Shown piece by piece: positions 11,121-24,060 of a stretch of DNA of 64,000 nt. The notes under the pieces were generated by a model. That model made no database searches. It saw nothing but the letters and a program-made list of their open reading frames with translations, and was not told the origin of the DNA. Source of the stretch: Petaurus breviceps papuanus (Eukaryota > Chordata > Mammalia > Diprotodontia > Petauridae). The stretch covers positions 11,210,170 through 11,274,169 of the forward strand of contig JAMXIF010001210.1 of assembly GCA_028583685.1 (NCBI GenBank). Direction: 5' to 3'. The position numbers and the translations under genes are program-made. Within the stretch, counting starts at the first letter, position 1. Each line of letters starts with the position of its first letter.

Positions 11121-11383
11121 AGGGGTAGCCAGGTTACATAATGGTTAGAGTGCTTGCCCTGGAGTCAAGAGGATTTGATTTCAAATTCAACCTCAAACAC
11201 TTACTAATTGTGTGACCCTGGGCACATCATTTAACCTTGTTAACCTCAGTTTCATTATCTGTAAAATGAGTTGGAGAAAGAAATGGTAAACCATTTCAGT
11301 ATCTCTACCAAGAAAACCTCAAATGGGGTCACAAAGAGTTGGACATGACTAAAAAATGACTGAACAACAAAAAGAAAAATAAA
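11121..11383 (+). repeat. Marsupial CORE-SINE, long-tail type
   Basis: Full-length-looking copy. The head is GGGGTAGCCAGGTTACATAATGG and box B-like TTCAAATTCAACC follows. The core is GTGTGACCCTGGGCACATCA, then CAGTTTCATTATCTGTAAAATG. The long tail contains AAATGGTAAACCATTTCAGT and ends GACTGAACAACAAAAAG. Confidence 0.87.
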
Positions 11384-12239
11384 GATGGGGGAGGGAAGGT
11401 TGATCATGAACTGGAAGCAGTGCAGGTGCGGGGAGGGAGGGGGAGAAGCAAGTGGCAATTGAGATGCAGTCTATATTGTTCTAAAATCTTTTTTTGTGAA
11501 CTTAACAAACGTTAATAAACATGACTGTTTCCATATACAAATAACAGAAAAACATCTGGGTTCTGGTTTCTTATCATTCTGATTCATTACCTTAGTTTGC
11601 ATTTTCTTCAAAGTTGATCCTTTTCAGAGCTTCAAAGATGAAAAATGGTAGCACACACCACAGGATTTTGTATGTTTGTAAAAATGAATATAATAAATAT
11701 TGTTTCTTTCATCTTCATATTAATGCTAATGATAAAAAAGAGGGAGTTTAGAGGGATTTTCCTTCTAAAAATGGAAAAATCAGATTGGAAACGATTGCTT
11801 AACTTTGGAAAGGTGATGGGTATAGAAAGCAATCCTAGTCTTCTGCTTGCCTTGAATGTCAAATTCATTTGTGATAATCATCCTTAGATCTCTAGAAGCA
11901 CAATATCTCATGTTGTGTGCCTTGCTGTCTTCTAACCACATGATGATGTTTTCCTTTTCAATGACTCTCTTCTTCCTAACTGTTTAAGATAGAATGTTTC
12001 CTGTTACCTCTGACTGATCATTCCATAACTATCCACAGTGTCATATTCTTCTACGTGGTATATAAAACCAGGATATGAAAACTCTAAGACATTGACTCAG
12101 AAGGACTTGAGGTGAGAGTTTGCATTGACCTTAGTATTACAGCACTAGTGTAACCCTTAGGTTAGATTTTGTAGTAACTAAATACCAAAAGCTAGCAATT
12201 ATATAAGCCTTTAATGCTTGCAACATGTTTTGTATATGT
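11384..12239. other. Non-genic sequence
   Basis: No gene. The open frames at 11632-11887 lie over each other on both strands and show no family resemblance. AT-rich unique sequence. Confidence 0.5.
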
Positions 12240-12510
12240 AAAGTCATTTTATCCTTAACCCTCTGAGATAGATGTTATTATTATTTACCTTTTATAGATG
12301 AGGAAATTGAACCTAGGAGAGAGAAATTAAGTGAACTGGCCAGGGTCTCATACCTAGTAAGTAATTTAAAGCAGTATGTGTAGTCATGGACCCCGGAGTT
12401 TGAATACCACCTTTCCTATTTACTATTTACTCTGGGCAAATCACTTCATTTTTAAGTGTCATTTCAGTTTCCTCCTCTGTGAAATGGAGATAGTAATAGC
12501 ACTTCTTTCT
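12240..12510. repeat. Two adjacent MIR-like relics
   Basis: Positions 12260-12365 read as a reverse-oriented MIR core (ATAGATGAGGAAATTGAACC... GGTCTCATACCTAGTAAGT). Positions 12370-12505 read forward (GGACCCCGGAGTTTGAATACC... CTCTGGGCAAATCACTTC... CTCCTCTGTGAAATGG). Both are strongly diverged, as expected for an early mammalian CORE-SINE. Confidence 0.6.
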
Positions 12511-12704
12511 GTTTCTCAAACCCAATGCTCCATATTTCATCTTTGCTCTATGGTTTGTTGCCCATCACTCAATGCTTTCTTTCTTTACCAGTGTCTTCTA
12601 GCTTCTATTAAGACCTGGTTATAATCCTGCCTTTTGCAAGAGGCCTCCCTCAGGCCCCTTCTCTGCCATTGCTAGTGACTTCCCTCTGAGATAATTTCCC
12701 AACT

Positions 12705-12915
12705 ACACTCTATGTGTGTGTGTGCATGTATGTATACACATATGTATATATACGTGCATATATGTATTCACATAACTACACATATATAGATATGTGTGTA
12801 TTCACACACACATATATAACTATATATGCATGTTTGTGTATGCATGTGTATAATTGTATGTGCATTTGTGGATGTGGATGTATACATATATATATATATG
12901 TTTATGTATATAGAC
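12705..12915. repeat. Compound TG/TA/CA low-complexity repeat
   Basis: Alternating purine-pyrimidine tract rich in TGTG, TATA, GTAT and CACA units. It gives spurious ORFs rich in Cys, Tyr and His (for example 12714-12950). Confidence 0.85.
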
Positions 12916-12949
12916 ATCTTACTAATTTGTTGTCAATGTGTATTCCCTG

Positions 12950-15021
12950 AGGGCAAAGACCATGTCTGTCCTTTTTTTTTGTATTCCTAGAACTTGGCAT
13001 GGTTCCTAGAATATAATAGGCCCTTGATAAATGCTAATTGTTATTGTTGTTGATGTTGCTGGTGCTGGTGCTGCTGATGAAATGAGTCATTGGTAGTCTA
13101 AAATTATCAGGTAAAGTGGAAGAAATTGGATGTAGGCTTCATGTTCTATTGCAAATATGCTAGTGCCCATATTTCCACCAAATACTTGTGGGGGCTTTGA
13201 CTTTTTATATCCAGCAGTTCTGGTAGACCCTTCTCTCTGGAATTCAGTTTGCTCCTCTGTAGAATAAAGAGGTTAGATCAGATGTCTTCTAAACTTCCTT
13301 TTGGCTCTAAAGCTATGATCCTGTGCTTTCCTTGCCAATTTTTCCCAATTTCAGCAACTGATTAAAAAGTGAACTAGGGATCTTTTTATTTAAATTGATA
13401 AGGGCTGAAAAAAAACTTGAAAACCATGTATATTTTAAAATAAATGATTTAAAAGTGCTAGCCAAAAGACATCATTAGGTGACTTGTAGATTCTTGCTAT
13501 ATCTTTGACTTACCAACTCACTAAGTGACTTTTTAGGCCATTGTGTCTGAAAGCTTTGAAAAGGGGAAATTCTTCCCTTGCATTTCTATTCAACATCTTT
13601 CCAAACCCTGACACCTTAGGCAGCTTTTTGTCCACAGGTTCAAATGTTTTGCACTGGATGACGCATCAAACTTTGTAATAATAGGGCACATGTGCAACAA
13701 ACTCATTTCCAAGGTAATAATTCCTGCAGATAACCCGGTTCAAGATTTGCAAAAGTGACTTCATTTTTAGGAGAAAAGAATCGGTCTTATATAAATTTTG
13801 ATATTATGACTATTCCTACTAGCTTACTGCTATGCATTTCCATGCAGGTGGCAGGCTACAAATGAATACACATGGGGCATTTTGTTCAGAGCTCACTTAT
13901 AATATCTTTTCATATTTCTTATTAGTATTATTACTATTGAAGAAAAAAGCTGGAAGTTTTGCAAATGGCCCTGGCAGCCTTTTAAAAGTGGCCTGGCTTA
14001 TTAGATTGAGCACCAGAAAGCCTATTGTGTGAGCCAGCTAAAGTGTTTGCCTTTTCTTTGCTAAATAACAGCTTTCAAATTTCCTTTGAAATCTTCATAT
14101 TTAATGACATTCCATAACTAAATTATTAGACATATTAAATAAAATATATAAAACAGACACATTAAAGGCAGATGTCACTAAAACAGAACTAGAAGGCAAT
14201 TTCCCAATTCTGGAACCATTTTTAATGGATGGTTGTAACATATATCACTTAGGGAAGGGGGCTTGCTCTTTAGACATGGATCCCAACCCCTCAATGCCTT
14301 AAAAATTGACCTTTATGAGTCACTGTGGCTGAAAAATCCCATCATTAAATAGTCAACTTTCTGGTGATGAAAACATTGTGAAACATTGAATTAAATTACT
14401 GATGCTCCCTCTTCTTCAACAAGATAATCAGTCAGGAACTACTTACTTCAAATAGTTGGATCAACCAGGTTTGTTTTAAAAATGTAAGTTGCATAAATGC
14501 AAGTGCCAGAAAATAGTGAAAACTAAGGATATGCTAATGTCTTCATCTGAGTTGCTATGGTTTTCTATTGAAGCAACTGAAATCCATTGCACCATCCTCT
14601 CAATCAAAACTCATCAATTTGCTTCAAATGGCAGGAGTCGTCCACCTTATAACTGCTTCTCAGAACAATTTAATGTCTTCAAATGATTAGTCAGTTATTC
14701 TCTTTTGCCACATAGCTTAAAGAAATATGTTTTAATTGCATGACATGGGACTTAAATATATTGAAAGACTCCCTGGCTCTCAGGATTATTAAACACGACA
14801 GAGAGCCTTCCAAGAAGACTGTAGAAATTCTTCCCCTTAGGACTTTTAATGAATTAGATAGTCCTTTTCGGTGTAAGATGAATACATTTTATCCTTTTTA
14901 CATGCTGGTCAAAAACCTTGCTTTCCTAGAAATCTTTTGTGTGCTTTCTTTTACTTACATAATAGGCAATTCCCTGAAGGCATTAGTAGTATCATTGCTA
15001 TGTTTTAGAAATTCAGTTTAG
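12950..15021. other. Non-repetitive stretch, possible conserved non-coding DNA
   Basis: No gene or recognisable transposon. A triplet-rich patch (GTT/GCT) lies near 13040-13080. Positions 13600-14100 and 14480-14980 have balanced composition, few simple repeats and TAAT/CAAAG-type motifs. That is the texture of unique, possibly conserved sequence, which only cross-species alignment can show. Confidence 0.4.
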
Positions 15022-15165
15022 TGTCCACTTAAGTGGTAGGGTGGTCTAGTAGAGAACATGCTAGGCTTGAAGTTCAAGAAGATTTGTGTTTAAATCTCAC
15101 TTTTGAGAAGTACTGTCTGTGTGACCCTAGGCAACCTTAAGTACTTCATCTGTCTCCTTTGGATT
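15022..15165 (+). repeat. MIR-like SINE relic
   Basis: The segment runs from a GGTGGTCTAGTAGAGAACATG-type head through AAATCTCACTTTTGAG to GTGTGACCCTAGGCAACCTTAAG and CATCTGTCTCC, a tRNA-derived CORE-SINE order, heavily diverged. Confidence 0.6.
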
Positions 15166-16364
15166 TATCTATTGAGTCAAAGGTAGGATATGATCTACCT
15201 AGGTGGAGGAATTTTCCTGTTCTAGAAAAATTACATGTTCCCCATATGTAGCATCCAAGAGAGTAACATAGATTTAACAATATTAACTGATTTTTGTATA
15301 ACTTTGAATGGAAGTCAAGATTTTCTCAAAGCAGAATTTCTAACTATAAAGCAGTTCTTAGAAAATACCACCCAGTGATCTGTGTCATTCCCAATCTTGC
15401 TTCCACCCTTCTCTTGAGAGTTGTGCCAGGTATTAAACAACTTGATGTATTAAAGATTTTCATATTAAATTTGAAATTAACAAATTAAAAGCCTGCTGCT
15501 ATTTACAAAGTCTAGCAATAGAATGAGTGAATTGGAATCAAGTCCTTGGAAGGAAGAATCTAACCCAGTTTTACTCCCTTTTACCACCATATGATCCATA
15601 TTTGACCTAGCCCCCAAATTGGCAAAATTTAACCCGCTATCCCAATATGGGGCTGAGCTATGTGACATAGTATGGATATGGAATATTTTCCACCATTATC
15701 ACCTCTAATGTAAGTTCCATGTATGAACAAAGTACCTCTGAGTACCGTTGTATAGTTTGGGTTGGTAGGGGCAGGGAGGAAAGAGACAAAAGCATTACAA
15801 GACCACATTTCTGCTGCAGTGCTTTTGAGCTGCTCCTACAGTTTTCTAGAAGAACACATCATTTTTTGTTACCTTTCATCTCCATTGGAATGCATTTCCC
15901 CCACAACACCTTAAAAAATCCTAATGAAAAGTAATCATTTTGTCTCAGAAGTAATACACTTAATTTTCAGGGTGGGTTTTCAAAAGCATGTCAGCAAAAT
16001 TTTAAAGAAATTATTTCCCCATATCAATGGGATACAAAAAGAGAAGGGAAAATGTCTTGACATTTTGCCCTGTCTTAAAATAAGGGGGTTTTGCACAGGT
16101 GAAAATTTTTGAGGACCATTTGTATAGCAGCATTATTTTCTTAGCTTTTTAGCAAGCATTGAGAGGATTTGTGGAAAACCAAATATCTGTATGAAGACTT
16201 AAAATGTCACAATAAAAATGGGATTATTCTCATTATCCTGTAAAACTGAGGTACTTAAGAGTTTTGGCTTAGTTATTTCTACATGACAATGGTACTTGCC
16301 AGGATTTTAAATGAACAAAGCAACAGGTGGCAAAAGCTATGATTGTGCAATCCAGAATAACACA
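15166..16364. other. Non-genic sequence
   Basis: No gene. Short open frames at 15294-16112 have no recognisable domain. No clear repeat family. Confidence 0.5.
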
Positions 16365-16640
16365 GAGTTTGAATGATTCCCACAGTCCACCTAATCTAGT
16401 CTGTACTTGATTATTCTATCAAAGTGGTCTTCCAACTTTGTCCATAAAGTCCTCCAGTGAGGATGGAGCCCATTGCCTGCTAAAGTAGCCCATTCTGTAT
16501 TGGATAGAATTAATTGATAAGAAGTTTTTCTGTCCATCAAGCCTAGATTTTCCTGTTTGATTTTTCTATCCAGTGTTCTCGGTTCAGCACTCTGGGGTCA
16601 AAATGAATAAGGTTAATCCATCTTTCTTTTAATTCACATA
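16365..16640 (+). repeat. L3/CR1-like LINE relic
   Basis: Contains diverged forms of phrases typical of the L3/CR1 3' region: GTCCTCCAGTGAGGATGGAG, CCTGCTAAAGTAGCCCATTC, GAATTAATTGATAAGAAG followed by TTTTTCTGTCCATCAAGCCT, and CAGCACTCTGGGGTCAAA. Assigned from remembered consensus, not alignment. Confidence 0.55.
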
Positions 16641-16776
16641 TAAATAAGCAAAATAGGATCTATATCATCTATATGTTGCATGAAGTAGTATAATTAAGGA
16701 AAATATGGTTTGTTGTAGACAACTGTCAGTAAAAGCCTGCTTTTCACTTCTATTTCCATCAAGAATACTCTTGATT

Positions 16777-16857
16777 GGGGAAGCTAGGTGGTACAGTGAA
16801 TAGAGCACTAGCCCTGGAGTCAGGAGGACCTGAATTAAAATCTGGCCTCAGATACTT

Positions 16858-16938
<81 letters not shown>

Positions 16939-16948
16939 NNNNNNNNNN

Positions 16949-16985
<37 letters not shown>

Positions 16986-17068
16986 TCTCTCTCTCTCTCT
17001 TTCTCTCGCTGTGTGACCTTGGGCAAATTACTTAATCACAATTGCCCTACCTTCCCCCCTCCAAAAAG
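16777..17068 (+). repeat. CORE-SINE with internal (AC)n(CT)n expansion
   Basis: The SINE head is GGGGAAGCTAGGTGGTACAG (16777-16796), then GAGTCAGGAGGACCTGAATT and TCTGGCCTCAGATACTTAGC. A long AC tract (16860-16905) and CT tract (to about 17007) follow. The core resumes GTGTGACCTTGGGCAAATTA and ends CAATTGCCCTACC plus an A-rich tail. Flanks AGAATACTCTTGATT and AGAAAATTCTTGAAC may be a decayed TSD. A 10-N gap (16939-16948) lies inside the CT tract, so its true length is unknown. Confidence 0.82.
16939..16948. other. 10-N assembly gap
   Basis: Ten Ns inside a CT dinucleotide tract; almost certainly a repeat-length uncertainty. Confidence 0.98.
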
Positions 17069-18193
17069 CAGATAAAAAAAAAGAAAATTCTTGAACTATA
17101 CAGAGAGAATTCTCATTAAGATTTTATAAAGATGAAAGAATAGACATATGGGTCCGTAATTGTTATTTTACAATAAAAAATGTAACAATAACAATTACAA
17201 TGTCCTTTCTTTGAGATATCTTAAAATACAAACCCTGAGAGCTTAAAATTTTTTTATCTCCACCTTCCTATACCTCCACAGTATCTAGTCAAGTTCAATT
17301 TCTCTTCCTGACTTTATTTTTCTCAAGTGTCATTTCTACTGTCTAATATAACACATTTGGTTCTGAGGTGATGATATCCAAATGTGGTGATTCCATTGAC
17401 ATCCATGATGAGAAAATAAATTCTGCCAAATCTGTTCCATTTCACATTTATTTGTTACTCTACCCTTCCAATTTCATCCATAAATATCTAGGGATGATCT
17501 AGCATAGATCTCATAGGAAGCTTCATATGAACTTATTTTCTCTTCAACTACTTTGTTTCAATTTTCTGAGGTAATTATCATCCAGAATCTTACATGTATT
17601 TTCTTAAAAATCTTTTGTAAAAAAATCAAGTTCTAAAGTGGGGTTTTCTTCAATTATTATGTATCTTTGAAAAGAAGATAAAGTGTTCACTGGCAAGGCA
17701 ATTTGGGAGTTCTTTTGAATTTTTCATTGTACCTTTACTTTGATCTATTTTCTGTTTTAGCATCATTAGCTTATTTAGATATGAAAAATTAAAGTGATTA
17801 TAGCAGTGTTTTAGTTTCATCCTTAGTCTTCCTTCTGATTCAGCATTATTTTTTACCTTTGATTTATCAGCTTGTTGGTGTGATTGCATAATTCAAATGA
17901 CACTGATTTCATTTACCAAACATTGCTTGTCTATAACAATTCAGTGAATTACATTTTTGTAATGCTTTGTGCTATGTATAACAATTCTAATTTTACTTCT
18001 TTTAAAATGATTATCAGAACACATTTATTTCAACAATAAAACTCCCACCTCATATGTGGTGAAGAGAGAGCAGGTGATGGTTGTTTCTCATATGAAATCA
18101 CTACACAGGACAACAAAATGAATGGGAGTGGTTGAGGAGAGAAGAAAAGTTGGGAGGGGGAGTGATAATGAATGTTAAGTACCTGAATATCAA
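17069..18193. other. Non-genic sequence
   Basis: No gene or clear repeat. AT-rich. It runs up to the 5' target duplication of the L1. Confidence 0.5.
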
Positions 18194-18605
18194 AAAAAAG
18201 GATATGTTGGCAGGGACAGGCCAGGAAGGCGTGGCATGCAGAGGCAGGCTGGGAGGACGCCTGATCAAATGGGGCAGGGGGGCAAATCATCCCACCAACC
18301 ACAAGGGCCACTACCAGGCCTATCACCAAAGGGCTGGGACTGGACAGAAAGGTAAGAACCAAATGCAGGAACCCTGTCTGGGACAGCAAATACTCCTGGG
18401 AGTACTACTCCATAGCCCAGAAATTAAAAAAAAAGGCTCTATCATGACCTCCAAGGACCAGGATGGCAGAGTGAACCCCACCTGCTCCAACTCACCCTCC
18501 AACTCCCAACCCTGAAACGTAGTAACTATTGCCCCAGGGCAAAACCCTCAACAGTAAAGGCTTGGGAACCCTAGAGGAAGGGTGTGGCTAGGGCCCTGCC
18601 TCAAA

Positions 18606-19571
18606 ATGGATGGAAAGCAGACTACAAAGACTCTGGACTCCTACTATTCTCAGAGGGAGGAACCAAACTCAGAGGGAGACAATGTGGACTCCACACCCAC
18701 AGCTGAAACATCAACAGGAATGGGGTCAGAAGCACAGAAAGCTCTCCTAGATGAGCTCTAAAGGAACTTTGAAAACCAAATGAGAGAGATAGAAGACAAA
18801 ATGAATAATTCTTTTAAAATCAAAATTGCAGAATTAGAAAAACATTATAATGAAGAAAACAGCTCCTTAAAAAGAAGTGTATGATATGGAAAAGGAGCTC
18901 CAAAAATTAACCAAGGAAAATGATTTGTTAAAAACTAGAATCAACTAAATTGAAAAAACTCTATGAGGAACCAAGAATTAGTCAAACAATACAACAATAT
19001 GAAAAATTAGAAAAAGTGGTAAAATATCTCAATGGAAAAATAACTGACCTGGAAAACAGATCCAGGAGAGATAATCTGAGAATCATAGGTCTACCAGAAA
19101 ATCATTATGGAAAACTGAGGCTGGACAACATTCTCCAAGAGCTCATTAATGAAAATTGCCCTGAAATATGAAATAAAGATCGAGAGAATCCACCGGACAC
19201 CTCCTGAAAGAGATCCCAAACTGAAAAGTCTTTGAATGTTGTGGCCAAACACAAGAACCACCAGGTAAAAGAGAAAATACTTCAAGTGGCCAGAAAGAAA
19301 AAAATCAAATATCAAGGAACCACAGTGAGGATTACACAGGATTTGGCAGCCTCTACACTGAAAGATCAGAGGCAGTGGAATACAATTTTCCGGATAGGCA
19401 AAAGAACTCAGGTTACAACCAAGGATCATCTACCCAGTGAGACTAAGCATATTCTTCCAGGCAAAGAGATGGTCATTCAATGATATAACAGATTTCCAGA
19501 CCTTCCTGATGAAAAAGCCAGAGGTCAATGGAAAATTCAAACTCCAATTACGAGATACAAGAGTGACATAA
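18606..19571 (+). pseudogene. L1 ORF1 (RNA-binding chaperone), degraded
   Basis: Starts at ATG 18606 (MDGKQTTKTLDSYYSQREEP). It codes for a coiled-coil region rich in Glu/Lys/Asn heptads (about 18770-18990), an RRM-like segment (TDLENRSRRDNLRIIGLPEN, about 19045-19105) and a C-terminal domain (KEKILQVARKKKIKYQGTTVRITQDLA, about 19268-19350). It ends near the TAA at 19569-19571. First in-frame stop: TAA 18759-18761. The longest clean pieces are 18950-19171 and 19232-19483. In active L1 this protein trimerises and coats L1 RNA. The frame is interrupted several times. Confidence 0.85.
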
Positions 19572-20209
19572 AAAGGTAAACAAGGAAAACACACACACAC
19601 TCCTTTTTATTTAATAAGAGGAAAATGTTTATAGACAAGTAGAGGGTATGAGTATAAATTACACAAAATGATGATTAAAAAAATCTTATTGAGGGCTACA
19701 AAGGGATTGCAATGGAAGAAGAGGAATGAATGAAGTGGAAAAGGGTAAATTATGACACACAAAGAGTCATAAAAACAATATAGCAGAGGAAAAGAAGGGA
19801 GGGAGATGAGTATTATATGAGTTTTCCCTCATTGGTTCTGGTTGCAAGGAGGGAATGACAACCAGTTAAGCATAGGACTCTATGGAGAAGAGATGCAAAA
19901 CATATCACATTAGACGGAAAGAAGGGAGGGAGAGGAGCTTCACATGAGATTTGTTCCTGTCACTCTTGGTGCAAAGAAGAAATAACATACTTCATTAGGT
20001 ATAAAAATATCCTACAGGCAGTAGGAGGGGGAAAGCGCTACAAAAGGGGGGGGTGATTAGTAGGGAGGGAAGAATTAAGGGGGAAGGGGAGGAAAAGGGA
20101 GGGGGCTGATAAGGGAATACTGAGGGAGGTGGTGGTCAAAAGTAAAACTATTAAGGAGGGGAAGGGAGAAGGGGGGGAAAATATAAGCATTAACAGGGGA
20201 GGGAATAGG

Positions 20210-23200
20210 ATGGAGAGAAAGAAACAGATAATAATCATAACTATGAATGGAATGAAATCTCCCATAAAATGGAGGTGGATAGTAGAATGGATTAAAAATC
20301 ATAATCCTACAATATGCTGTTTACAAGAAACACATCTGAAACAGAGGTATACACACGGGGTAAACGTAAAAGCTGGAGTAAAATATGTCATGCCTCAGTG
20401 AAAGTAAAAAAAAGCAGGGGTAGCAATCCTTATCTCAGATAAAGCAAAAGCACAAATTGATCTAATTAAAAGAGAAAAGGAAGGAAACTATATCCTGCTA
20501 ATAGGCACCATCGAGAATGAAGTAATATCATTACTTAACATATATGTACCAAGTGATACAGCATCCAAATTCCTAGAGGAGAAGGTAAAGGAATTAGAGG
20601 AAGAAATAGATAGCAAAACTATACTAGTGGGGGACCTTAATCTCCCCCTCTCTGAACTTGATAAATCCAACCTCAAAATAAACAAGAAAGAAGTTAAGGA
20701 GGTGAGCAGAATTTTAGAGAGGGTAGGTATGATAGATCTCTGGAGAAAACTGAATGGGGATAAAAAGGAATATACTTTCTTCTCAGCAGTTCATGGCACA
20801 TACTCAAAAATCGAACATGTTCTAGGGCATAAAAACCACACAATTCTGTGCAGTAAGACAGAAATATTAAATGCATCCTTCTCAGATCATGAAGCAATAA
20901 AAATTATATGCAATAAAGGGCCATGGAAAGACAGACTAAAACCTAATCAGAAATTAAACAATTTAATCCTAAAAAATGAGTGGGTCAAACAAGAAATTAT
21001 AGAAACAATCAGTAATTTCATTCAAGAGAATAATAATAATGAAACAACATACCAAAATTTGTGGGATGCATTAAAGGCAGTTCTCAGGGGAAGTTTTATA
21101 TCCCTGAGGGCATACATGATTAAATTAGAGAAAAGGGAGGTCAATGAATTGGGCATGCAATTTAAAAACCTAGAAAAAGAACAAATTCAAAATCCCCAGT
21201 TAAATACTAAATTAGAAATATTGAAAACCAAAGGAGAGATTAATAAAACTGAAATTAAGAAAACTATTGAATTAATAAATAAAACTGAGCTGGTTTTATG
21301 AAAAAAAAATAAAATTGATAGACCCTTGGTCAATATGATAAAAAAAAAAGAAGAAAGTAGAAAACCAAATTATGAGTATCAAAAATGAAAAGGGTGACTC
21401 TACCTCCAATGAAGAGGAAATCAAAACAATAATTACAAATTATTTTTTCCCAATGGTATGCACATAAATTTGACAATCTTAGGGAAATGGATGAATATTC
21501 ACAAAAATAGAAGTTGCCCAGATTAACTGAAGAGGAGGTAAATTACTTAAATAACCCCATCTTAGAAAAAGAAATTGAACAAGCCATCAGTCAGGAAAAA
21601 ATCTCCAGGGCCAGATGGATTTACTAGAGAATTCTATCAAACATTTAAAGAACAATTGATTCCAATACTCTACAAATATTTGGGAAAATTAGTGAAGAAG
21701 GAGTCCTACCAAATTCTTTTTATGACACAAATATGGAACTGATACCTAAATCAGGAAGAGATAAAACAGAGAAAGAAAATTATAGACTAATCTTCCTCAT
21801 GAATATAGATGCAAAAATTTTAAATAAAATATTAGCAAAAGGATTACAGCAACTTACATCAAGAATAATACACTTTGATCAGGTAGGATTTGTTCCAGGA
21901 ATGCAAGGATGGTTTAATATTAGGAAAACCATCAGTATAATTGATCATATCAACAATAAAACTAGCAGAAACCACATGATCATCTCAATAGCTGCAGAAA
22001 AGGCTTTTGACAAAATACAACATCCATTCCTATTAAAAACATTAGAAAGTATAGGAATAAATGGAGCCTTCCTTAAAATAATAGGTAGCATCTATTTAAA
22101 ACCATCAGCAAATATCATATGTAATGGGGATAAGCTGGAAGCATTTCCAGTAAGATCAGGGGTGAAACAAGGGTGTCCACTATCACCCCTCTTATTCAAT
22201 CTGGTACTAGAAATGTTAGCAGTAGAAATTAGAGAAGAAAAAGAAATCAAAGGAATCAAATTAGGCAAAGAAGAGACCAAGCTATCACTCTTTGCAGATG
22301 ATATGATGATATACTTAGAGAATCTTAAAGAATCAAGTAAAAAACTACTTGAGACAATAAATAAATTTGGCAAAGTTGCAGGATATAAAATAAACCCACA
22401 TAAATCCTCGGCATTCCTATATATTTCCAATGAAATTCAACAGCAAGAGATAGAAAGAGAAATCCCATTTAAAGTTACTGTAGACATTATAAAATATTTG
22501 GGAATCTACCTGACAAAACAAACCCAGGACCTATATGATCACAGCTACAAAACACTTTTGACACAAATAAAGTCAGATCTAACTAATTGGAAAAATATCA
22601 ATTGCTCATGGCTGGGTTGAGCTAATATAATAAAAAGACAATCTTACCTAAATTAAATTATATATTTAGTGCCATACCAATCAATTTACCAAAAAACTAC
22701 TTTATAGAGCTAGAAAAAATAGTAACAAAATTCATTTGGAAGAATAAAGGTCCAGAATATCAAGGGAATTAATGAAAAGAAATGCTAGGGAAGGTGGACT
22801 AGCTATACCAGATTTCAATCTGTATTATAAGGCAGCAGTCATCAAAACTACTTGGTGCTGGCTGAAGAATAGAGTAGTGGATAAATGGAATAGATTAGGC
22901 ACACAAGATTCAGCAGTCAATGACTATAGTAATATATTGTTTGATAAATCCAAATACCCCAGTTTTTGGGATAAGAGCTCACTATTTGACAAAAACTGCT
23001 GGGAAAACTGGAATATAGTATGGCAGAACCTGGGCATAGACCATTATCTAATACCATATACCAAAATCAAGTCTAAATGGGTGCATGATCTAGGTATAAA
23101 GTTTGATACTGTAAGCAATCTCGGAAAACAAGGAATAGTTTACCTGTCAGACTTGTGGAGAGGGAAAGACTTTATGACTAAATTAGTGAGTATTATAAAA

Positions 23201-24060
23201 TGCAAAATGGATAATTTTGATTATGTTAAATTGAAAAGCTTCTGTACAAACAAAGCCAATGTAACCAAGATTAAGAGGGAGGTGGGAAATTGGGAAATAA
23301 TTTTTGCAGCCTATGTCTCTGATAAAGGACTTATTTCTAAAATATACAGAGAATTGAGTCAAATCTATAAGAATACAAATCATTCCCCAATTGATAAATG
23401 ATCAAAGGATATGAACAGGCAGTTTTCAGAGAAAGAAATTAAAGATATCTATAAGCACATGAAGAAATGCTCTAAATCACTATTGATTAGAGAAATGCAA
23501 ATCAAAACAACTCTGAGGTACCATATCTCACCAGTCAGATTGGCTAAGATGACAGAACAGGAAAATGACAAATGCTGGAGAGGATGTGGACAAATTGGGA
23601 CACTAATGCATTGCTGGTGGAGTTGTGAACTGATCAAACCTTTCTGGAGAGCCATCTGGAATTATGCCCAAAGGGCTATAAATAATTTCTTACCCCTTGA
23701 CTCAGCAATACTGCTTCTAGGGTTATATCCCAAAGAGATCATAGAAGTGGCAGATAGACCCATATGTACAAAAATATTTATAGCAGCTCTTTTTGTTGTG
23801 GCAAAGAATTGGAAATTAAGGGGGTGCCCATCAATTAGGGAATAGCTGAACAAGTTGTGGTATTATTGTGCTATAAGAAATGAGGGATGGACTTCATATT
23901 TACCTGGAGAGGCTTATACAAACTGATGCTGAGGGAGAAGAGTAGAACCAGGAGAAATTTGTACACAATTACAGACACAACGTATGTGTCATGACTAACT
24001 TTCATAGACTGGCCTCTTCTCAGCAATACAGTGATATAAGTCAATCCCAAAAGACTCATG
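20210..24060 (+). pseudogene. L1 ORF2 (endonuclease-reverse transcriptase), degraded
   Basis: ATG 20210 opens MERKKQIIIITMNGMKSPIKW. The AP-like endonuclease shows NG, QETH, GDLN (for GDFN), SKIE (for SRID) and SDH. The RT lies in 21733-22620: [19 protein letters not shown] and FADDMMIY are present, but motif A reads SIAAEKAFD, with Ala (GCT 21991-21993) where L1 RTs have the catalytic Asp. The C-terminal part (22772-23845) has LAIPDFNLYYKA, KDFM, LKSFCTNK, SDKGLISKIYREL and the Cys/His cluster CWRGCGQIGTLMHCWWSC. Total length, about 1,280 codons, matches the family. The frame is broken at about six to eight places (between 20401 and 20627, 21301 and 21733, 22620 and 22772, at 23401, and after 23845). 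It cannot work without changes. Confidence 0.9.

Noticed and set aside
12714-12950. Cys/Tyr-rich 78-codon open frame
   Set aside because: Product of a compound TG/TA microsatellite.
16775-17035. Open frame with His/Thr and Ser/Leu repeats
   Set aside because: Translation of AC and CT microsatellites and a gap.
18132-18515. 127-codon open frame upstream of L1 ORF1
   Set aside because: Starts before the L1 TSD and runs through the 5' UTR; no ORF0-like start context or antisense placement could be shown.
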